This document shows positions 38,739-47,317 of a stretch of 64,000 nucleotides of DNA, piece after piece. The notes beneath the pieces were generated by a model. That model searched no databases, was not told the origin of the DNA, and saw only the letters and a program-made list of their open reading frames with translations. The position numbers and the translations under genes are program-made. How positions within the stretch are numbered: the first letter of the stretch is position 1; each line of letters starts with the position of its first letter. Origin of the DNA: Brevibacillus sp051967035 (GTDB lineage: Bacteria > Bacillota > Bacilli > Brevibacillales > Brevibacillaceae); contig NZ_JBQCKK010000001.1 of assembly GCF_051967035.1 (NCBI RefSeq), positions 310,001-374,000 on the forward strand. The letters run 5' to 3'.

Positions 38739-40691
38739 TTATTTTGTCAATGGCAAGGTCTTCTCTTCTTTTGGCCCTTGGAGCTGCCGGGCTTTGACGA
38801 AGTCGTCGGAGACGGTGTAGAGCGTATGGTCGATGGTCAGGATTCGCTTGATGTTTTTCGAGCTGTCGTACCAGCCTTCCCCGGCCTTGTTTTGGTCTTC
38901 TTGTTCCAGATGAGTAATTTTGTCGGTCAAGGTAAAGCCTTTTTCCAGGTCGAGACGGTAGACGTACGCGCCCTGGAATGTGAAGCGTCCGTATCCGCGA
39001 ATGTCTTGCTTGGCCTTTTGCTCCTCGGACCATTCGTAGACGGTGACCGGGAAGGCGAGCAGTTCCTTTTCCCTGGAAAACAGCAGGGCTTTGTGGTTGT
39101 GCAATAGCTCGGAGTCCGTTCCGCGGTCGCCGATGACGGTTTTGAATTTTTCTTTCGGCTGGGTCACGTCGCTGACGTCAAATAGCGCGATTTTCATGCC
39201 CTGGTAGAACGCCATGTCCTTGTCTGACTCTGCTTCCTTGCCGAATCCGATGATGTGATTTTCGTCATACGGATGGAGGTAATCGCTGTAGCCCGGAATT
39301 TTCAGCGCTCCCAGAATACGCGGGGCAGCGGGCTTTGCCAAATCGAGCACGAACAGCGGGTCTACGTTGCGGAAGGTCACCATGTAGGCGCGGTTTCCCA
39401 TGAAGCGGACGGAGTAGATGCGCTCCGTGGGGGCGATGCCTTCCAGCTTGCCGTGGATGCGGAGCTTGCTGTCGAGGACGTACACGTTGTTTTTCGAAGT
39501 GTCCGCATCGGTGCGCCACATGTTTCCGCTCGTTGTCGCGATGCGCAAATAGCCGTCGTATTCGTCCAGAGAGAACTGGTTGAGAATGCGGCCCGGCACT
39601 CTGCCCTTGGCCGAGAAGGCGATCTTGCCGTCGTTCATGGCGAAACGGTAGATCGTCGTGTCGGTGGCAGGAAGCGACGGGGGAACCAGCCCAGGGGCAA
39701 ACGACTCGCTCGGCTTCTGCTTGACCGGCTCCGCCTTTTGCTCCGTGACGGCTACGTACAAATGGGTTGGGGAGGCATACACGTTTTCTCCGGCGCCCAA
39801 ATACGTGGCAAGCGACAGCTTTTGCTTCGGATCGTCCAGATTGACCCCGGCCACCATCAGGTAATTCGGCTGCAAGCTTTCCGGAAAATAGCGAATGTCG
39901 CTGTACGGAACGGTTTGATACTGCTCGTCGAAGGCACTGTCGCGATAGGCGGGGCCAGGAAGCTCTGCTTTCTCCTGCAAAATCCGGTAGGTGTCGACGT
40001 AGTGGTTGGCCGTCACATACAGGTTGGAGCCGATTTTGCGGGAAGACAGGTACTGGCCTTCCACCTCCAGCTGTCTGACGAGGCGGGGCTGCGTTTTGTC
40101 CGCGATGTCGTAGACGAGCGCTTTTGTCAGCTGGTTGTTTCGGTAGTACGGGATGCCGCGCTTGGAAGCAGGCAAGGGAGCAAGGTCGACGAGGTTGTTC
40201 GCCTGACCGATGACGACCAGCCGCTTGTCGTCGACGAACATCTCCACTGGCGTGAACAGGCCGTCGTCATAGCTGATCCTGCTCGTAAGGCGCATATCCG
40301 AAGCCGGGTAAGCTTTGACGATACGCACTTCCCGCGCCGTCGCCTGATACAGGTAGGTGCCGTCCGTTTTGACGATGTCCGCTTCATCGACGCCTTGCAC
40401 CTGCGTGTTTGTCGCCGAAAAATCAGGGGCTGCTGCGCTTTTGCTGGCTGTGCCTCCTGAGGTGGCAAGAGCGGACGCGGGTCGGGCCCATTCGGCTTCG
40501 GGTATGGCGTAGTGGGTCTGCGCTTTTTCCAGTAGCTTCTTGAACTGCTCGTAGGAACCGACGACAGGCAACCCGTCTTGCTCGCCGGCAGCTGTGACAG
40601 TCGGCTCCTTGACCGGGCCTGCCGGCAGCAGGAACGGCAAAGCGCACAGCACGACGGCCGTCACGATCAGTCCCGCTGTTTTTTTGTTCAT
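38739..40691 (-). CDS. Secreted beta-propeller domain protein
   Basis: A 650-residue exported protein: KK and a hydrophobic core (about residues 5-25) form the signal or anchor, then a linker, then a large beta-propeller. The opening of the propeller family is typical: SATNTQVQGVDEADIVKTDG near 92-111. Blade-like repeats include LVVIGQANN, FSLDEYDGYLRIATT, YSVRFMGNRAYMVTF and HPYDENHIIGFGKE. Proteins of this type are found on the surface of many bacilli; function is not known. GAGGGGATC is 4 bases before the ATG. Confidence 0.82.
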   Translation of the reverse strand: MNKKTAGLIVTAVVLCALPFLLPAGPVKEPTVTAAGEQDGLPVVGSYEQFKKLLEKAQTHYAIPEAEWARPASALATSGGTASKSAAAPDFSATNTQVQGVDEADIVKTDGTYLYQATAREVRIVKAYPASDMRLTSRISYDDGLFTPVEMFVDDKRLVVIGQANNLVDLAPLPASKRGIPYYRNNQLTKALVYDIADKTQPRLVRQLEVEGQYLSSRKIGSNLYVTANHYVDTYRILQEKAELPGPAYRDSAFDEQYQTVPYSDIRYFPESLQPNYLMVAGVNLDDPKQKLSLATYLGAGENVYASPTHLYVAVTEQKAEPVKQKPSESFAPGLVPPSLPATDTTIYRFAMNDGKIAFSAKGRVPGRILNQFSLDEYDGYLRIATTSGNMWRTDADTSKNNVYVLDSKLRIHGKLEGIAPTERIYSVRFMGNRAYMVTFRNVDPLFVLDLAKPAAPRILGALKIPGYSDYLHPYDENHIIGFGKEAESDKDMAFYQGMKIALFDVSDVTQPKEKFKTVIGDRGTDSELLHNHKALLFSREKELLAFPVTVYEWSEEQKAKQDIRGYGRFTFQGAYVYRLDLEKGFTLTDKITHLEQEDQNKAGEGWYDSSKNIKRILTIDHTLYTVSDDFVKARQLQGPKEEKTLPLTK

Positions 40692-40789
40692 CTCGATCCC
40701 CTCGGCTCTCTATTTTGGCTGGATGTGTATTCAGTCATAGGACGCAGGAGGCTGCCTGAACGTTTCACGCGTCTTTGGTCAGCAATCTA

Positions 40790-40818
40790 CGGACAGGGGG
40801 GAGAGCGTGTGCTATAAT
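40790..40818 (+). promoter_or_regulatory. Promoter of the fumarase gene
   Basis: CGGACA (40790-40795), a 17-base spacer ending in the extended -10 TGC, and TATAAT (40813-40818), 51 bases before the start. Confidence 0.72.
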
Positions 40819-40869
40819 AATAGGCGGTTTAAGCTACCATTCACATTTACGTCAAAAGGGGCGTCCTAG

Positions 40870-42405
40870 ATGGAAAACTTGAAGCAAAGCATTCTGGAAC
40901 TCATCACGGATACGTCAACGAATCTGCCGCCAGACGTGCGTCGCGCCGTCAATGCAGCCAAGCTGAAAGAAGATTTGGGCACGCGTGCCGCGCTGTCTTT
41001 GTCCACGATTGCACAAAACATCGTGATGGCCGAGGAAAACGTCTCCCCGATCTGTCAAGATACGGGGATGCCGACATTTGAGGTGAAAACGCCGGTTGGC
41101 GTCAACCAGCTCATCATCAAGCAAGCGATCAAGGAAGCGATTGCGGAGGCGACCAAGACAGGCAAGCTGCGCCCCAACTCCGTCGACTCCCTGACAGGAG
41201 CAAACAGCGGGGATAACCTGGGACCAGGGACTCCGGTCATTCACTTCGAGCAATGGGAAGAGGATGAAATCGAGATCAAGCTCATCTTGAAAGGCGGCGG
41301 CTGTGAGAACAAGAACATTCAGTACTCGCTGCCCTGTGAGCTGGAAGGTCTGGGCAAAGCGGGCCGCAACCTCGATGGCGTGCGCAAATGCATTTTGCAT
41401 GCCGTCTACCAGGCGCAAGGCCAAGGCTGTAGCGCCGGCTTCATCGGCGTAGGCATCGGCGGCGATCGCACCTCGGGCTATGCGCTGGCGAAGCATCAGC
41501 TGTTCCGTCCAGTGGATGATGTCAATCCGAATCCGGACCTGGCTGCGCTGGAAAACTACATTATGGAAACGGCGAACCAACTGGGAATCGGGACAATGGG
41601 CTTCGGCGGAAACTCGACCTTGCTCGGCTGTAAAGTGGGCGTGGAAAACCGCCTGCCCGCAAGCTTTTTCGTTTCCGTTGCCTACAACTGCTGGGCGTTC
41701 CGCCGTCAAGGCGTGCGTCTGAACGCCGAAACAGGCGAAATCATCCGGTACCTGTACAAGGACGAGAAAGTCGAGATGGACGTGGCTCCTGCGGCAGCAG
41801 CGAGCGAGGAAGGCGAAAGCCGTCGCGAGGTTGTGCTCGAAGCGCCGATCTCGGAAGAACAAATCCGCAGCCTGAAAGTAGGCGACGTCGTCATCATCAA
41901 CGGCATCATGCACACAGGCCGCGATGCGTTGCACAGCTACCTCATGGATCACGACTGTCCTGTGGACCTCAATGGGGGAATCATCTACCATTGCGGTCCG
42001 GTTATGTTGAAGGATGAAGCGGGCGAGTGGCATGTAAAAGCGGCTGGACCGACGACTTCTATCCGCGAGGAGCCATACCAGGGCGAGATTATCAAGAAAT
42101 TCGGAATCCGTGCCGTAATCGGAAAAGGCGGAATGGGCGCAAAAACGTTGAAAGCGCTGAACGAGCATGGCGCTGTGTACCTGAATGCCATCGGGGGTGC
42201 CGCTCAATACTACGCACAGTGCCTGGAAAAAGTAGAGGGCGTGGACTTCCTGGAATTCGGCATTCCGGAAGCGATGTGGCATTTGCGTGTCAAAGGCTTC
42301 GCCGCCATCGTGACGATGGATTCCCACGGCAACAGCTTGCATGCGGATGTCGAGAAATCGTCCCTGGAAAAATTGGCGCAGTTTGCCGATCCCGTATTTC
42401 AATAA
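40870..42405 (+). CDS. fumA: Class I (4Fe-4S) fumarate hydratase
   Basis: A 511-residue iron-sulfur fumarase interconverting fumarate and malate. The alpha and beta parts, separate in many archaea and clostridia, are fused as in FumA/FumB. The three cluster cysteines are in SPICQDTG, GGGCENKN and QGQGCSAG. The beta domain starts near residue 310 (VLEAPISEEQIRSLKVGDVV) and includes MHTGRDALH. AAAAGGGGCG precedes the ATG. Many bacilli use class II FumC (CitG); an oxygen-labile class I enzyme may serve low-oxygen growth, an inference. Confidence 0.93.
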   Translation: MENLKQSILELITDTSTNLPPDVRRAVNAAKLKEDLGTRAALSLSTIAQNIVMAEENVSPICQDTGMPTFEVKTPVGVNQLIIKQAIKEAIAEATKTGKLRPNSVDSLTGANSGDNLGPGTPVIHFEQWEEDEIEIKLILKGGGCENKNIQYSLPCELEGLGKAGRNLDGVRKCILHAVYQAQGQGCSAGFIGVGIGGDRTSGYALAKHQLFRPVDDVNPNPDLAALENYIMETANQLGIGTMGFGGNSTLLGCKVGVENRLPASFFVSVAYNCWAFRRQGVRLNAETGEIIRYLYKDEKVEMDVAPAAAASEEGESRREVVLEAPISEEQIRSLKVGDVVIINGIMHTGRDALHSYLMDHDCPVDLNGGIIYHCGPVMLKDEAGEWHVKAAGPTTSIREEPYQGEIIKKFGIRAVIGKGGMGAKTLKALNEHGAVYLNAIGGAAQYYAQCLEKVEGVDFLEFGIPEAMWHLRVKGFAAIVTMDSHGNSLHADVEKSSLEKLAQFADPVFQ

Positions 42406-42430
42406 GCCTCACAAGTTTTCCAGATGAACA

Positions 42431-42466
42431 GCCTCTGGCGCCTCATGTGCGCCGGAGGCTTTTTTT
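42431..42466 (+). terminator. Terminator of the fumarase gene
   Basis: GCCTCTGGCGC (42431-42441) pairs with GCGCCGGAGGC (42449-42459) with one G-U pair, then seven T. Confidence 0.88.
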
Positions 42467-42609
42467 CGCGCCTTGGCGATGCGCGTCTGCAACGGCGAAT
42501 AGACTGGGTGTCTACCTATCTTTGTAAAAATGGGTATTGGTTTATCTCCCCTATCTCCGGGCGGGCATAGGCTAGTAACGAACAAGAAACGACAAAGGGA
42601 GGGAGCCTC

Positions 42610-42981
42610 GTGAACTATACAGTCCGTGCCGGAGATACCCTGAACAGTATTGCTGCTCGTTTTGGCGTGCCCGTTCAGGAATTGATCCGCGTAAACAATA
42701 TCGCGTACCCGTATTACATTTACGTCGGTCAAAACCTGTACATCCCGGTCGCTGCCACGCCAGCGCCGACGAGTGATGTGGAACGGAGATTGAATCGTCT
42801 GGAAAACCGGGTGGACGCCCTGCGGGAAGACTATACCAAAGTAGATGATCGCGTGGATCGCCTGGAAACGCGCATCAACCGTCTGGAGGGACGTGTGACC
42901 CAGCTGGAACGTGGCGTTCCCGGTCCGTTGCCCATTCCGACTCCTCGACCACGGCCGACCACCACTCCGCGTCCGCGTTAA
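42610..42981 (+). CDS. LysM-domain protein with coiled coil and Pro-rich tail
   Basis: A 123-residue protein without signal peptide. An N-terminal LysM domain (YTVRAGDTLNSIAARFGVPV to LYIPV, residues 3-48) binds peptidoglycan-type glycans. A heptad coiled coil (about 57-100: RRLNRLENRVDALRED and so on) and a Pro/Thr/Arg tail follow. A LysM module without secretion signal is common in spore coat or cortex proteins such as SafA and SpoVID. A CATAGGCTA at 42566-42574 fits the sigma-K -10 pattern CATANNNTA, but no matching -35 is clear. GTG 42610 follows GGGAGGGAG. Confidence 0.8.
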   Translation: MNYTVRAGDTLNSIAARFGVPVQELIRVNNIAYPYYIYVGQNLYIPVAATPAPTSDVERRLNRLENRVDALREDYTKVDDRVDRLETRINRLEGRVTQLERGVPGPLPIPTPRPRPTTTPRPR

Positions 42982-43103
42982 GCGGCCGAATGGCCGGGCC
43001 TGTCTTTTCCGTTTGCCAGGGGCAAAGAATTTTCCCCGCCGCCATTGCCTCTTGGCCCCTAGCTGCATAAAGTGGTACGAGAGGATTACGAGGAGGTGCG
43101 GCC

Positions 43104-43292
43104 ATGCTAGGGTTTAACGGCAAAAACGTCAGACACCATTTCATGGGCGTCTATGGAAAAGTGGTCCAGATTCGCGAACTGGTGGAAGTCATCGACCAGG
43201 TATTCGATTCCTTTCACAAAGTGAACAACATCAGCAAGTCGATGCTGGGACCACGCAAGCCGAGTGCGAAAAATCTCGACAAACTCAAATGA
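43104..43292 (+). CDS. Small hypothetical protein beside LysM and SASP genes
   Basis: A 62-residue protein with ATG 6 bases after a perfect GAGGAGGTG site. The middle is a predicted amphipathic helix (VVQIRELVEVIDQVFDSFHK) and the end is basic. No family is recognised. Its neighbours (LysM protein, SASP) suggest a spore-related role, but this is weak. A bidirectional terminator follows. Confidence 0.6.
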   Translation: MLGFNGKNVRHHFMGVYGKVVQIRELVEVIDQVFDSFHKVNNISKSMLGPRKPSAKNLDKLK

Positions 43293-43304
43293 TGGGCCAA
43301 ACAG

Positions 43305-43341
43305 CAAAAAACCGCCTCCAAAATCTTCGGGGCGGTTTTTG
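43305..43341. terminator. Bidirectional terminator between the small gene and the SASP gene
   Basis: AAAAACCGCC (43307-43316) pairs with GGCGGTTTTT (43331-43340). Confidence 0.85.
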
Positions 43342-43365
43342 TATGGGCGCTGCTGCCGATTGGCT

Positions 43366-43617
43366 TTATTTTGGCTTCATGGCTTGCGCGGCCATTCGCA
43401 CCATTTCCTTTACCATGCTGCCGCCCAGTCGTCCGCCGATCCGGCCGGCGTCGTGCGAGCTGAGCTGGCCGTTGTAGCCGCGCTGCAGCGGGACGTGAAG
43501 CTCGGAAGCCACTTCGTACTTCGCCTGGTTCGGATCGGAGACATGGGCGACTTGCGCTTTCAAGGCATCGAGCCCTTCTCTGGCACCTGGGACGAGAGGG
43601 CGCTTTCGTCTGCTCAT
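43366..43617 (-). CDS. Alpha/beta-type small acid-soluble spore protein
   Basis: An 83-residue SASP that coats spore DNA, holding it in A-like form and protecting it from UV and chemicals. The family motifs are complete: LVPGAREGLDALK, the germination-protease site YEVASE and GYNGQLSSHDAGRIGGRLGG. ATG 43617 follows GAGGTGATC. It starts 29 bases after the stop codon of the YfkAB gene. A weak sigma-G-like promoter may lie over that stop: a TGCGCA-type -35, 18 bases and CACACTA (near 43636-43642), one base off the CATACTA -10. Confidence 0.92.
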   Translation of the reverse strand: MSRRKRPLVPGAREGLDALKAQVAHVSDPNQAKYEVASELHVPLQRGYNGQLSSHDAGRIGGRLGGSMVKEMVRMAAQAMKPK

Positions 43618-43646
43618 GGAGATCACCTCTCGGCTTAGTGTGCCCA

Positions 43647-44762
43647 CTAGACGAGTGCCTTGCGCAATGTGAAGTTCGTCTCCGGATAGTAAGTGTTGGC
43701 AACGAGCAGGTTCGGTCCGGCGCACTTGGCCGCCGGACAGAAGCAGTTGATCTTCTGGTTCAGGGAATGGCGCTGCCAGGTGTCAAACATCGTTTGCAGC
43801 TGGTCATGCCGGATATTGCCGAGCGGCTCGACGTCGCCGAAGTCTGTCACGATCACATCGCCTGTAAAAATGTTGATATTCAAGCGATTCCGACCGTCCG
43901 GATCATTGCGGGTCGTCACATTTTTCGCATTTCGCAGTCTTTGGATCAGCTCTCTGTCCGCCGGATCGGGGCTGCAGGCGAAAAAGGGGAGAGTCCCGAA
44001 CAGCATCCACACGTTTTCGTTGCGAATGTCGAGCATCCGGTGGATGGCCTGGCGCAGCTCATCCAGCGACAGCACGTTGAGATCGCGGGCAAAGTCGCTG
44101 GCGTACATCGGGTGAACCTCGTGCCGGCGGCAGCCCATCTCCTGAATTTGCCGATGCAGCGTATCGAGCTTCGGCCATGTCCGGTGATTGAGCATCGTTT
44201 CCGCAGAGACGAACACGCCTGCCTCGGCGAGCTTGCGGGAATTGTCCATGATGCGCGCAAACTGCGCTTCTGCCTGTTTCGGTGAAACCGATTGCCTTGC
44301 TTTTGCGTACACAATAGCATGAAATTCCTCGGGCGTAGACCAGTTCCAGGAAATATGCAGCACATCCAGATACGGCAAAATCAGCTCGTAACGGGAAAAC
44401 GGCATGGTCATGTTCGAGTTGATCTGTGTGCGCAGCCCGCGGTCCGCCGCGTAGCGCAGGATCGGCAGGATGACTTCCTTGACCGTTCGTTCGCTGTACA
44501 TCGGTTCTCCGCCTGTTATACTTAGCGTAAGCAAATCTTTCGCTTCGTCCAGACGGCGCAGGATCAGATCGACTGGCAGGGCAGGATCGTCCTTGTATCG
44601 CAATGTATCACCAACCGCGCAATGCTCGCAGCGGAGATTGCACAGATTCGTTACCGTAAACTCCACGCTGGTCAATTTGTAAGCGGGGGGTGTCGCATTA
44701 AACAACGGCTCCCATGGATCGTGAATCGGTGTGAGTGGGGTTGTTGGAACCATGCGGATCAA
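43647..44762 (-). CDS. yfkAB: Radical SAM/CxCxxxxC protein YfkAB
   Basis: A 371-residue radical SAM enzyme. The N-terminal 4Fe-4S/SAM motif is CNLRCEHC near residue 41. The C-terminal CFCPAAKC fits the CxCxxxxC signature of the YfkAB subfamily, which probably binds a second cluster. The function is not known. The start is TTG 44762, 9 bases after GGAGG; ATG 44753 is too far away. The SASP gene follows after 29 bases on the same strand. Confidence 0.88.
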   Translation of the reverse strand: MIRMVPTTPLTPIHDPWEPLFNATPPAYKLTSVEFTVTNLCNLRCEHCAVGDTLRYKDDPALPVDLILRRLDEAKDLLTLSITGGEPMYSERTVKEVILPILRYAADRGLRTQINSNMTMPFSRYELILPYLDVLHISWNWSTPEEFHAIVYAKARQSVSPKQAEAQFARIMDNSRKLAEAGVFVSAETMLNHRTWPKLDTLHRQIQEMGCRRHEVHPMYASDFARDLNVLSLDELRQAIHRMLDIRNENVWMLFGTLPFFACSPDPADRELIQRLRNAKNVTTRNDPDGRNRLNINIFTGDVIVTDFGDVEPLGNIRHDQLQTMFDTWQRHSLNQKINCFCPAAKCAGPNLLVANTYYPETNFTLRKALV

Positions 44763-44840
44763 TGGTGGAAACCTCCTTCATTCTGCGTACAACTCAACCT
44801 ATTATAACGACATTAGAGCGGAAGGAGAATAGCTAACGGC

Positions 44841-45521
44841 ATGATTATGGGGATGTCTTTTGGACGCGGTGTGCTTTTTCATGATCGAAACGTGCTTGCT
44901 TGTGCAGAAGTAAAAAACGGCGTCATCCATACGTGGGCGGAAAAAATTACGCTCAAGACGATCGGAAAGCTGTGGTATCGTATTTTGTTCTCCTTTCCCT
45001 GGTATTATCAGCTTTTTCACCTCCTGCTGGCTGGTTATGCGGTTGCAGCCCTGGTCAATCCGGCATGGGCGATGGTCGACCCGCTGTGGGTAGCGGTGTA
45101 TATCGCCGGCTTCCATTTTGTGTTTCCAAGAATGATGAAAAAGTTTCACGGTGCTGAACACAAAGTCTTTAGCTATCCGGGCAGAAAGTCGCTGGCGGCC
45201 TTGCCGCAAATCGCCAAAGCCGATATCGTCAACGACGGCTGCTCGACCAATCTGGTCGTCTGGTTTTTTGTCGGATTTTTGCTCGCGGTCTGGTGGTTGC
45301 CGCTGGAGTGGAGCGTGGTCTGCGGCGTGGGCGGTCTTTTGGTCGGCATGTTCGGAGATCGCTACGTGCGCAAATATTGCGGCGCGCTTTACAAGCTGTC
45401 CGCCTTTTTTCAAAAGCACTTCACGACAAAAGAGCCGGATCGCCTGCACCTGGAGACGGCGATTCGCTCCTATCTGCTGTTTGAGCACATTCGCGAGGTG
45501 GAGCGGCAGCGTTCCGCTTGA
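44841..45521 (+). CDS. DUF1385 (YqhQ-like) membrane protein
   Basis: A 226-residue membrane protein with helices near 45-75, 80-95 and 135-165. It contains the DUF1385 signature FHGAEHKVFSYPGR and the paired Cys in NDGCSTNLV and RKYCGAL. Function in bacilli is unknown. The ATG 44841 is 13 bases after GAAGGAG, longer than usual; ATG 44847 and ATG 44853 in frame are alternatives. It diverges from yfkAB. Confidence 0.75.
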   Translation: MIMGMSFGRGVLFHDRNVLACAEVKNGVIHTWAEKITLKTIGKLWYRILFSFPWYYQLFHLLLAGYAVAALVNPAWAMVDPLWVAVYIAGFHFVFPRMMKKFHGAEHKVFSYPGRKSLAALPQIAKADIVNDGCSTNLVVWFFVGFLLAVWWLPLEWSVVCGVGGLLVGMFGDRYVRKYCGALYKLSAFFQKHFTTKEPDRLHLETAIRSYLLFEHIREVERQRSA

Positions 45522-45540
45522 ATGCGAGCGGGCAGGCAGG

Positions 45541-45582
45541 AAAAGAGCAGGGTGTCCTTTTATGGATACGCTGCTTTTTTTC
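45541..45582 (+). terminator. Terminator of the DUF1385 gene
   Basis: An imperfect stem (GAGCAGGGTGTCC with GGATACGCTGCT) followed by eight T. Confidence 0.75.
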
Positions 45583-45688
45583 TGTCCATGTCAGCAGGCC
45601 CCTTTTTTCTGGGCAGCGGGCAGCGGGTAAGCGGATAAACGGGTACGAAGGAAAAGGCCGGGGCACGCTTGGCCTCGACCTTTCTCCA

Positions 45689-46219
45689 TTACCGCTCCAG
45701 CGGGCTTTCTTCCAGCTTGCGGTACATTTTTCCTTTGTCCACATACGACTGGCGAATGCGCACCAGCTCTTGGAAGTCTGCTTCGGTCAGCTCCCGCTTG
45801 ACCTTCGCTGGGTTGCCGACCACGAGCGTGCGGGGCGGCACTTTCATGCCGGGCGGGACGAGTGCGCCAGCCGCGACCATCGCTTCTTCGCCGATCTCGG
45901 CGCGGTCCAGCACAATCGCGCCCATGCCGATCAAAGCGCCGCGGCGGACGATGCAGCTGTGCAGCACGGCGTTGTGGCCGACCGTTACTTCGTCTTCGAG
46001 AATCAACGGATTGTTCGGGCTTTGGTGCAGCGTGCTATTGTCCTGCACGCTCACGCGCTTGCCGATGATGGTCGGCGCGATGTCGCCGCGAATGACGGTG
46101 TTGTACCAAATGGAAGAATCCTCGCCGATTTCCACGTCACCTGATACGACGGAGCCTTTGGCGAGGAAAACGGTTGGATGAATCCTGGGCTTGATGTTTT
46201 CGAACGAAAGCAGTAGCAT
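45689..46219 (-). CDS. Gamma-carbonic anhydrase family (left-handed beta-helix) protein
   Basis: A 176-residue hexapeptide-repeat protein of the gamma-CA/YrdA/PaaY type. The zinc-ligand histidines are seen in DNSTLHQS and in VGHNAVLHSC. Many relatives are trimeric; some have carbonic anhydrase activity and others do not. GGAGG is 5 bases before the ATG. It lies 13 bases after the HesB-like gene on the same strand, so both are probably one transcript. A weak hairpin at 45652-45676 with A run on the plus strand may be its terminator. Confidence 0.85.
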   Translation of the reverse strand: MLLLSFENIKPRIHPTVFLAKGSVVSGDVEIGEDSSIWYNTVIRGDIAPTIIGKRVSVQDNSTLHQSPNNPLILEDEVTVGHNAVLHSCIVRRGALIGMGAIVLDRAEIGEEAMVAAGALVPPGMKVPPRTLVVGNPAKVKRELTEADFQELVRIRQSYVDKGKMYRKLEESPLER

Positions 46220-46232
46220 AATAACCTCCTGG

Positions 46233-46541
46233 TCAGTGAGTATGCGGGCAATGTGCCTCTTGCGGCCGGGGATGGAGAATGGAAAACCGCCCCGTGACAG
46301 GATCGCAATCGATGACAGTTCCGAGCAGCTTGTCTACGTCTTGCGGCTGGTACAAAAAGCGTATCTCGTTGATGAGCTGTACCTGGTCGTGTTTTTCCGC
46401 CTCGGTGATGGCAATGCTGTAGGTAAAGCTGCCGCAGCCTGTCGTTGTCGGAACGAGCTTGATCCCCAGCTTGTCTGCGTCACGCTCTTCCGCGATCATC
46501 AGAGCCAGGCGTGCTGCTGCCTGCGGAGTAATGGTTATCAC
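46233..46541 (-). CDS. HesB/IscA-like iron-sulfur cluster family protein
   Basis: A 102-residue protein of the HesB/YadR/YfhF fold, N-terminal TPQAAARLALMIAEE followed by the strand-rich core with TTTGCGSFTYSIA. Only one Cys lies at the usual ligand region and the C-terminal Cys-x-Cys is missing (a single CPHTH instead), so it may not carry a cluster as IscA does. GTG 46541 is 7 bases after AAGGAGG, better than ATG 46547, which is directly against it. It is followed by the gamma-carbonic anhydrase gene. Confidence 0.72.
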   Translation of the reverse strand: MITITPQAAARLALMIAEERDADKLGIKLVPTTTGCGSFTYSIAITEAEKHDQVQLINEIRFLYQPQDVDKLLGTVIDCDPVTGRFSILHPRPQEAHCPHTH

Positions 46542-46620
46542 GGTCATCCCTCCTTGTAGCTTCTTTATTGTACTACAGGTTGGCTACAGGATCGAATGGG
46601 AACGTTCCGGTTTTTGCCGA

Positions 46621-46649
46621 TTGACTGCTTATCGGGTATATGCTAGACT
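46621..46649 (+). promoter_or_regulatory. Sigma-A promoter of rnpB
   Basis: TTGACT (46621-46626), a 17-base spacer and TAGACT (46644-46649). The first base of the RNA would be near 46656. Confidence 0.8.
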
Positions 46650-46670
46650 AGACAGTACTGATTCTGAACA

Positions 46671-47074
46671 AGCAGGAAATGCGGGTAGCCGCTGCCGCCA
46701 TCGTTTCGGCGATGGGCGGTAGAGGAAAGTCCAGGCTCGCCCAAGCTGAGATGCTTGGAGTGTTCGTACCTGGCGCAAGCCAGGGCAGCGAGGTTTGGCC
46801 TCGCTGACGGCGTGGAAAGGGCTCTCTCTGAGGCCCGAGTACGCTGAAAGTGCCACAGAAACGTAGCTTTTCTGGCGACAGAAAAGATGGAACGCGGTAA
46901 ACCCTGCGAGCGAGAAACCCAAATTTGGTAGGGGAACCGTCCTGAAGGAATCAAACGGAAGGGACGGATGGTATCTTCGGATGCCATAGATAGATGGCTA
47001 CCGCTCTTGGTGCGAGGGATGCGTCCCGCTTGCAGCACGGGAGAGACAGAACCTGGCTTATAGCATTTCCTGCT
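46671..47074 (+). ncRNA. rnpB: RNase P RNA, bacillus (class B) type
   Basis: The catalytic RNA that matures tRNA 5' ends. The P1 helix is AGCAGGAAATG (46671-46681) pairing with CATTTCCTGCT (47064-47074). Conserved blocks include GAGGAAAGTCC, AAAGTGCCACAGA, GGAACGCGGTAAACCC, CGAGAAACCCAAATTT, GGTAGGGGAACC and GGCTTATAG. The order and spacing match the B. subtilis class B RNA. It has its own promoter and terminator. The exact 5' and 3' ends were set by P1. Confidence 0.95.
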
Positions 47075-47089
47075 GGATAAGAGAACAAG

Positions 47090-47138
47090 AGGAGCTGTCC
47101 CATCCGTAGATGTTTCTACGGAAGGGCAGCTTCTTTTC
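47090..47138 (+). terminator. Terminator of rnpB
   Basis: A long near-perfect stem (GAGCTGTCCCATCCGTAGA with TCTACGGAAGGGCAGCTTC) followed by TTTT. Confidence 0.88.
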
Positions 47139-47237
47139 GCTTCTATCGCGCTTTTCCCGTTTCTGTTCGGTTCGAGAGGGAAAGGGACACGAGAAGGAGG
47201 CAGCAGCGTTTTTGCTAGCGAAAATGTTCACCGCTCG

Positions 47238-47246
47238 TGCTACAAT
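47238..47246 (+). promoter_or_regulatory. Possible extended -10 promoter of the oxidoreductase
   Basis: TGC-TACAAT (TACAAT at 47241-47246), about 70 bases before the GTG start. No good -35. Confidence 0.5.
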
Positions 47247-47317
47247 ACAAAAAAAGGATTGTTACTTGATCTGGTTACATGGAATTACAAAGCAAAAGAC
47301 GAAAGAGGGAACCTACC

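Noticed and set aside
39255..40460. 401-codon plus-strand open frame
   Set aside because: Antisense to the beta-propeller gene, which has a signal peptide and family motifs.
40915..42402. 495-codon minus-strand open frame
   Set aside because: Antisense of the fumarase gene.
42566..42574. Sigma-K-like CATAGGCTA before the LysM gene, considered as a promoter feature
   Set aside because: No matching -35 at the proper distance; only mentioned in the gene entry.
46629..47038. Two overlapping minus-strand ORFs in the rnpB region
   Set aside because: The region is the RNase P RNA gene with its own promoter, P1 pairing and terminator.
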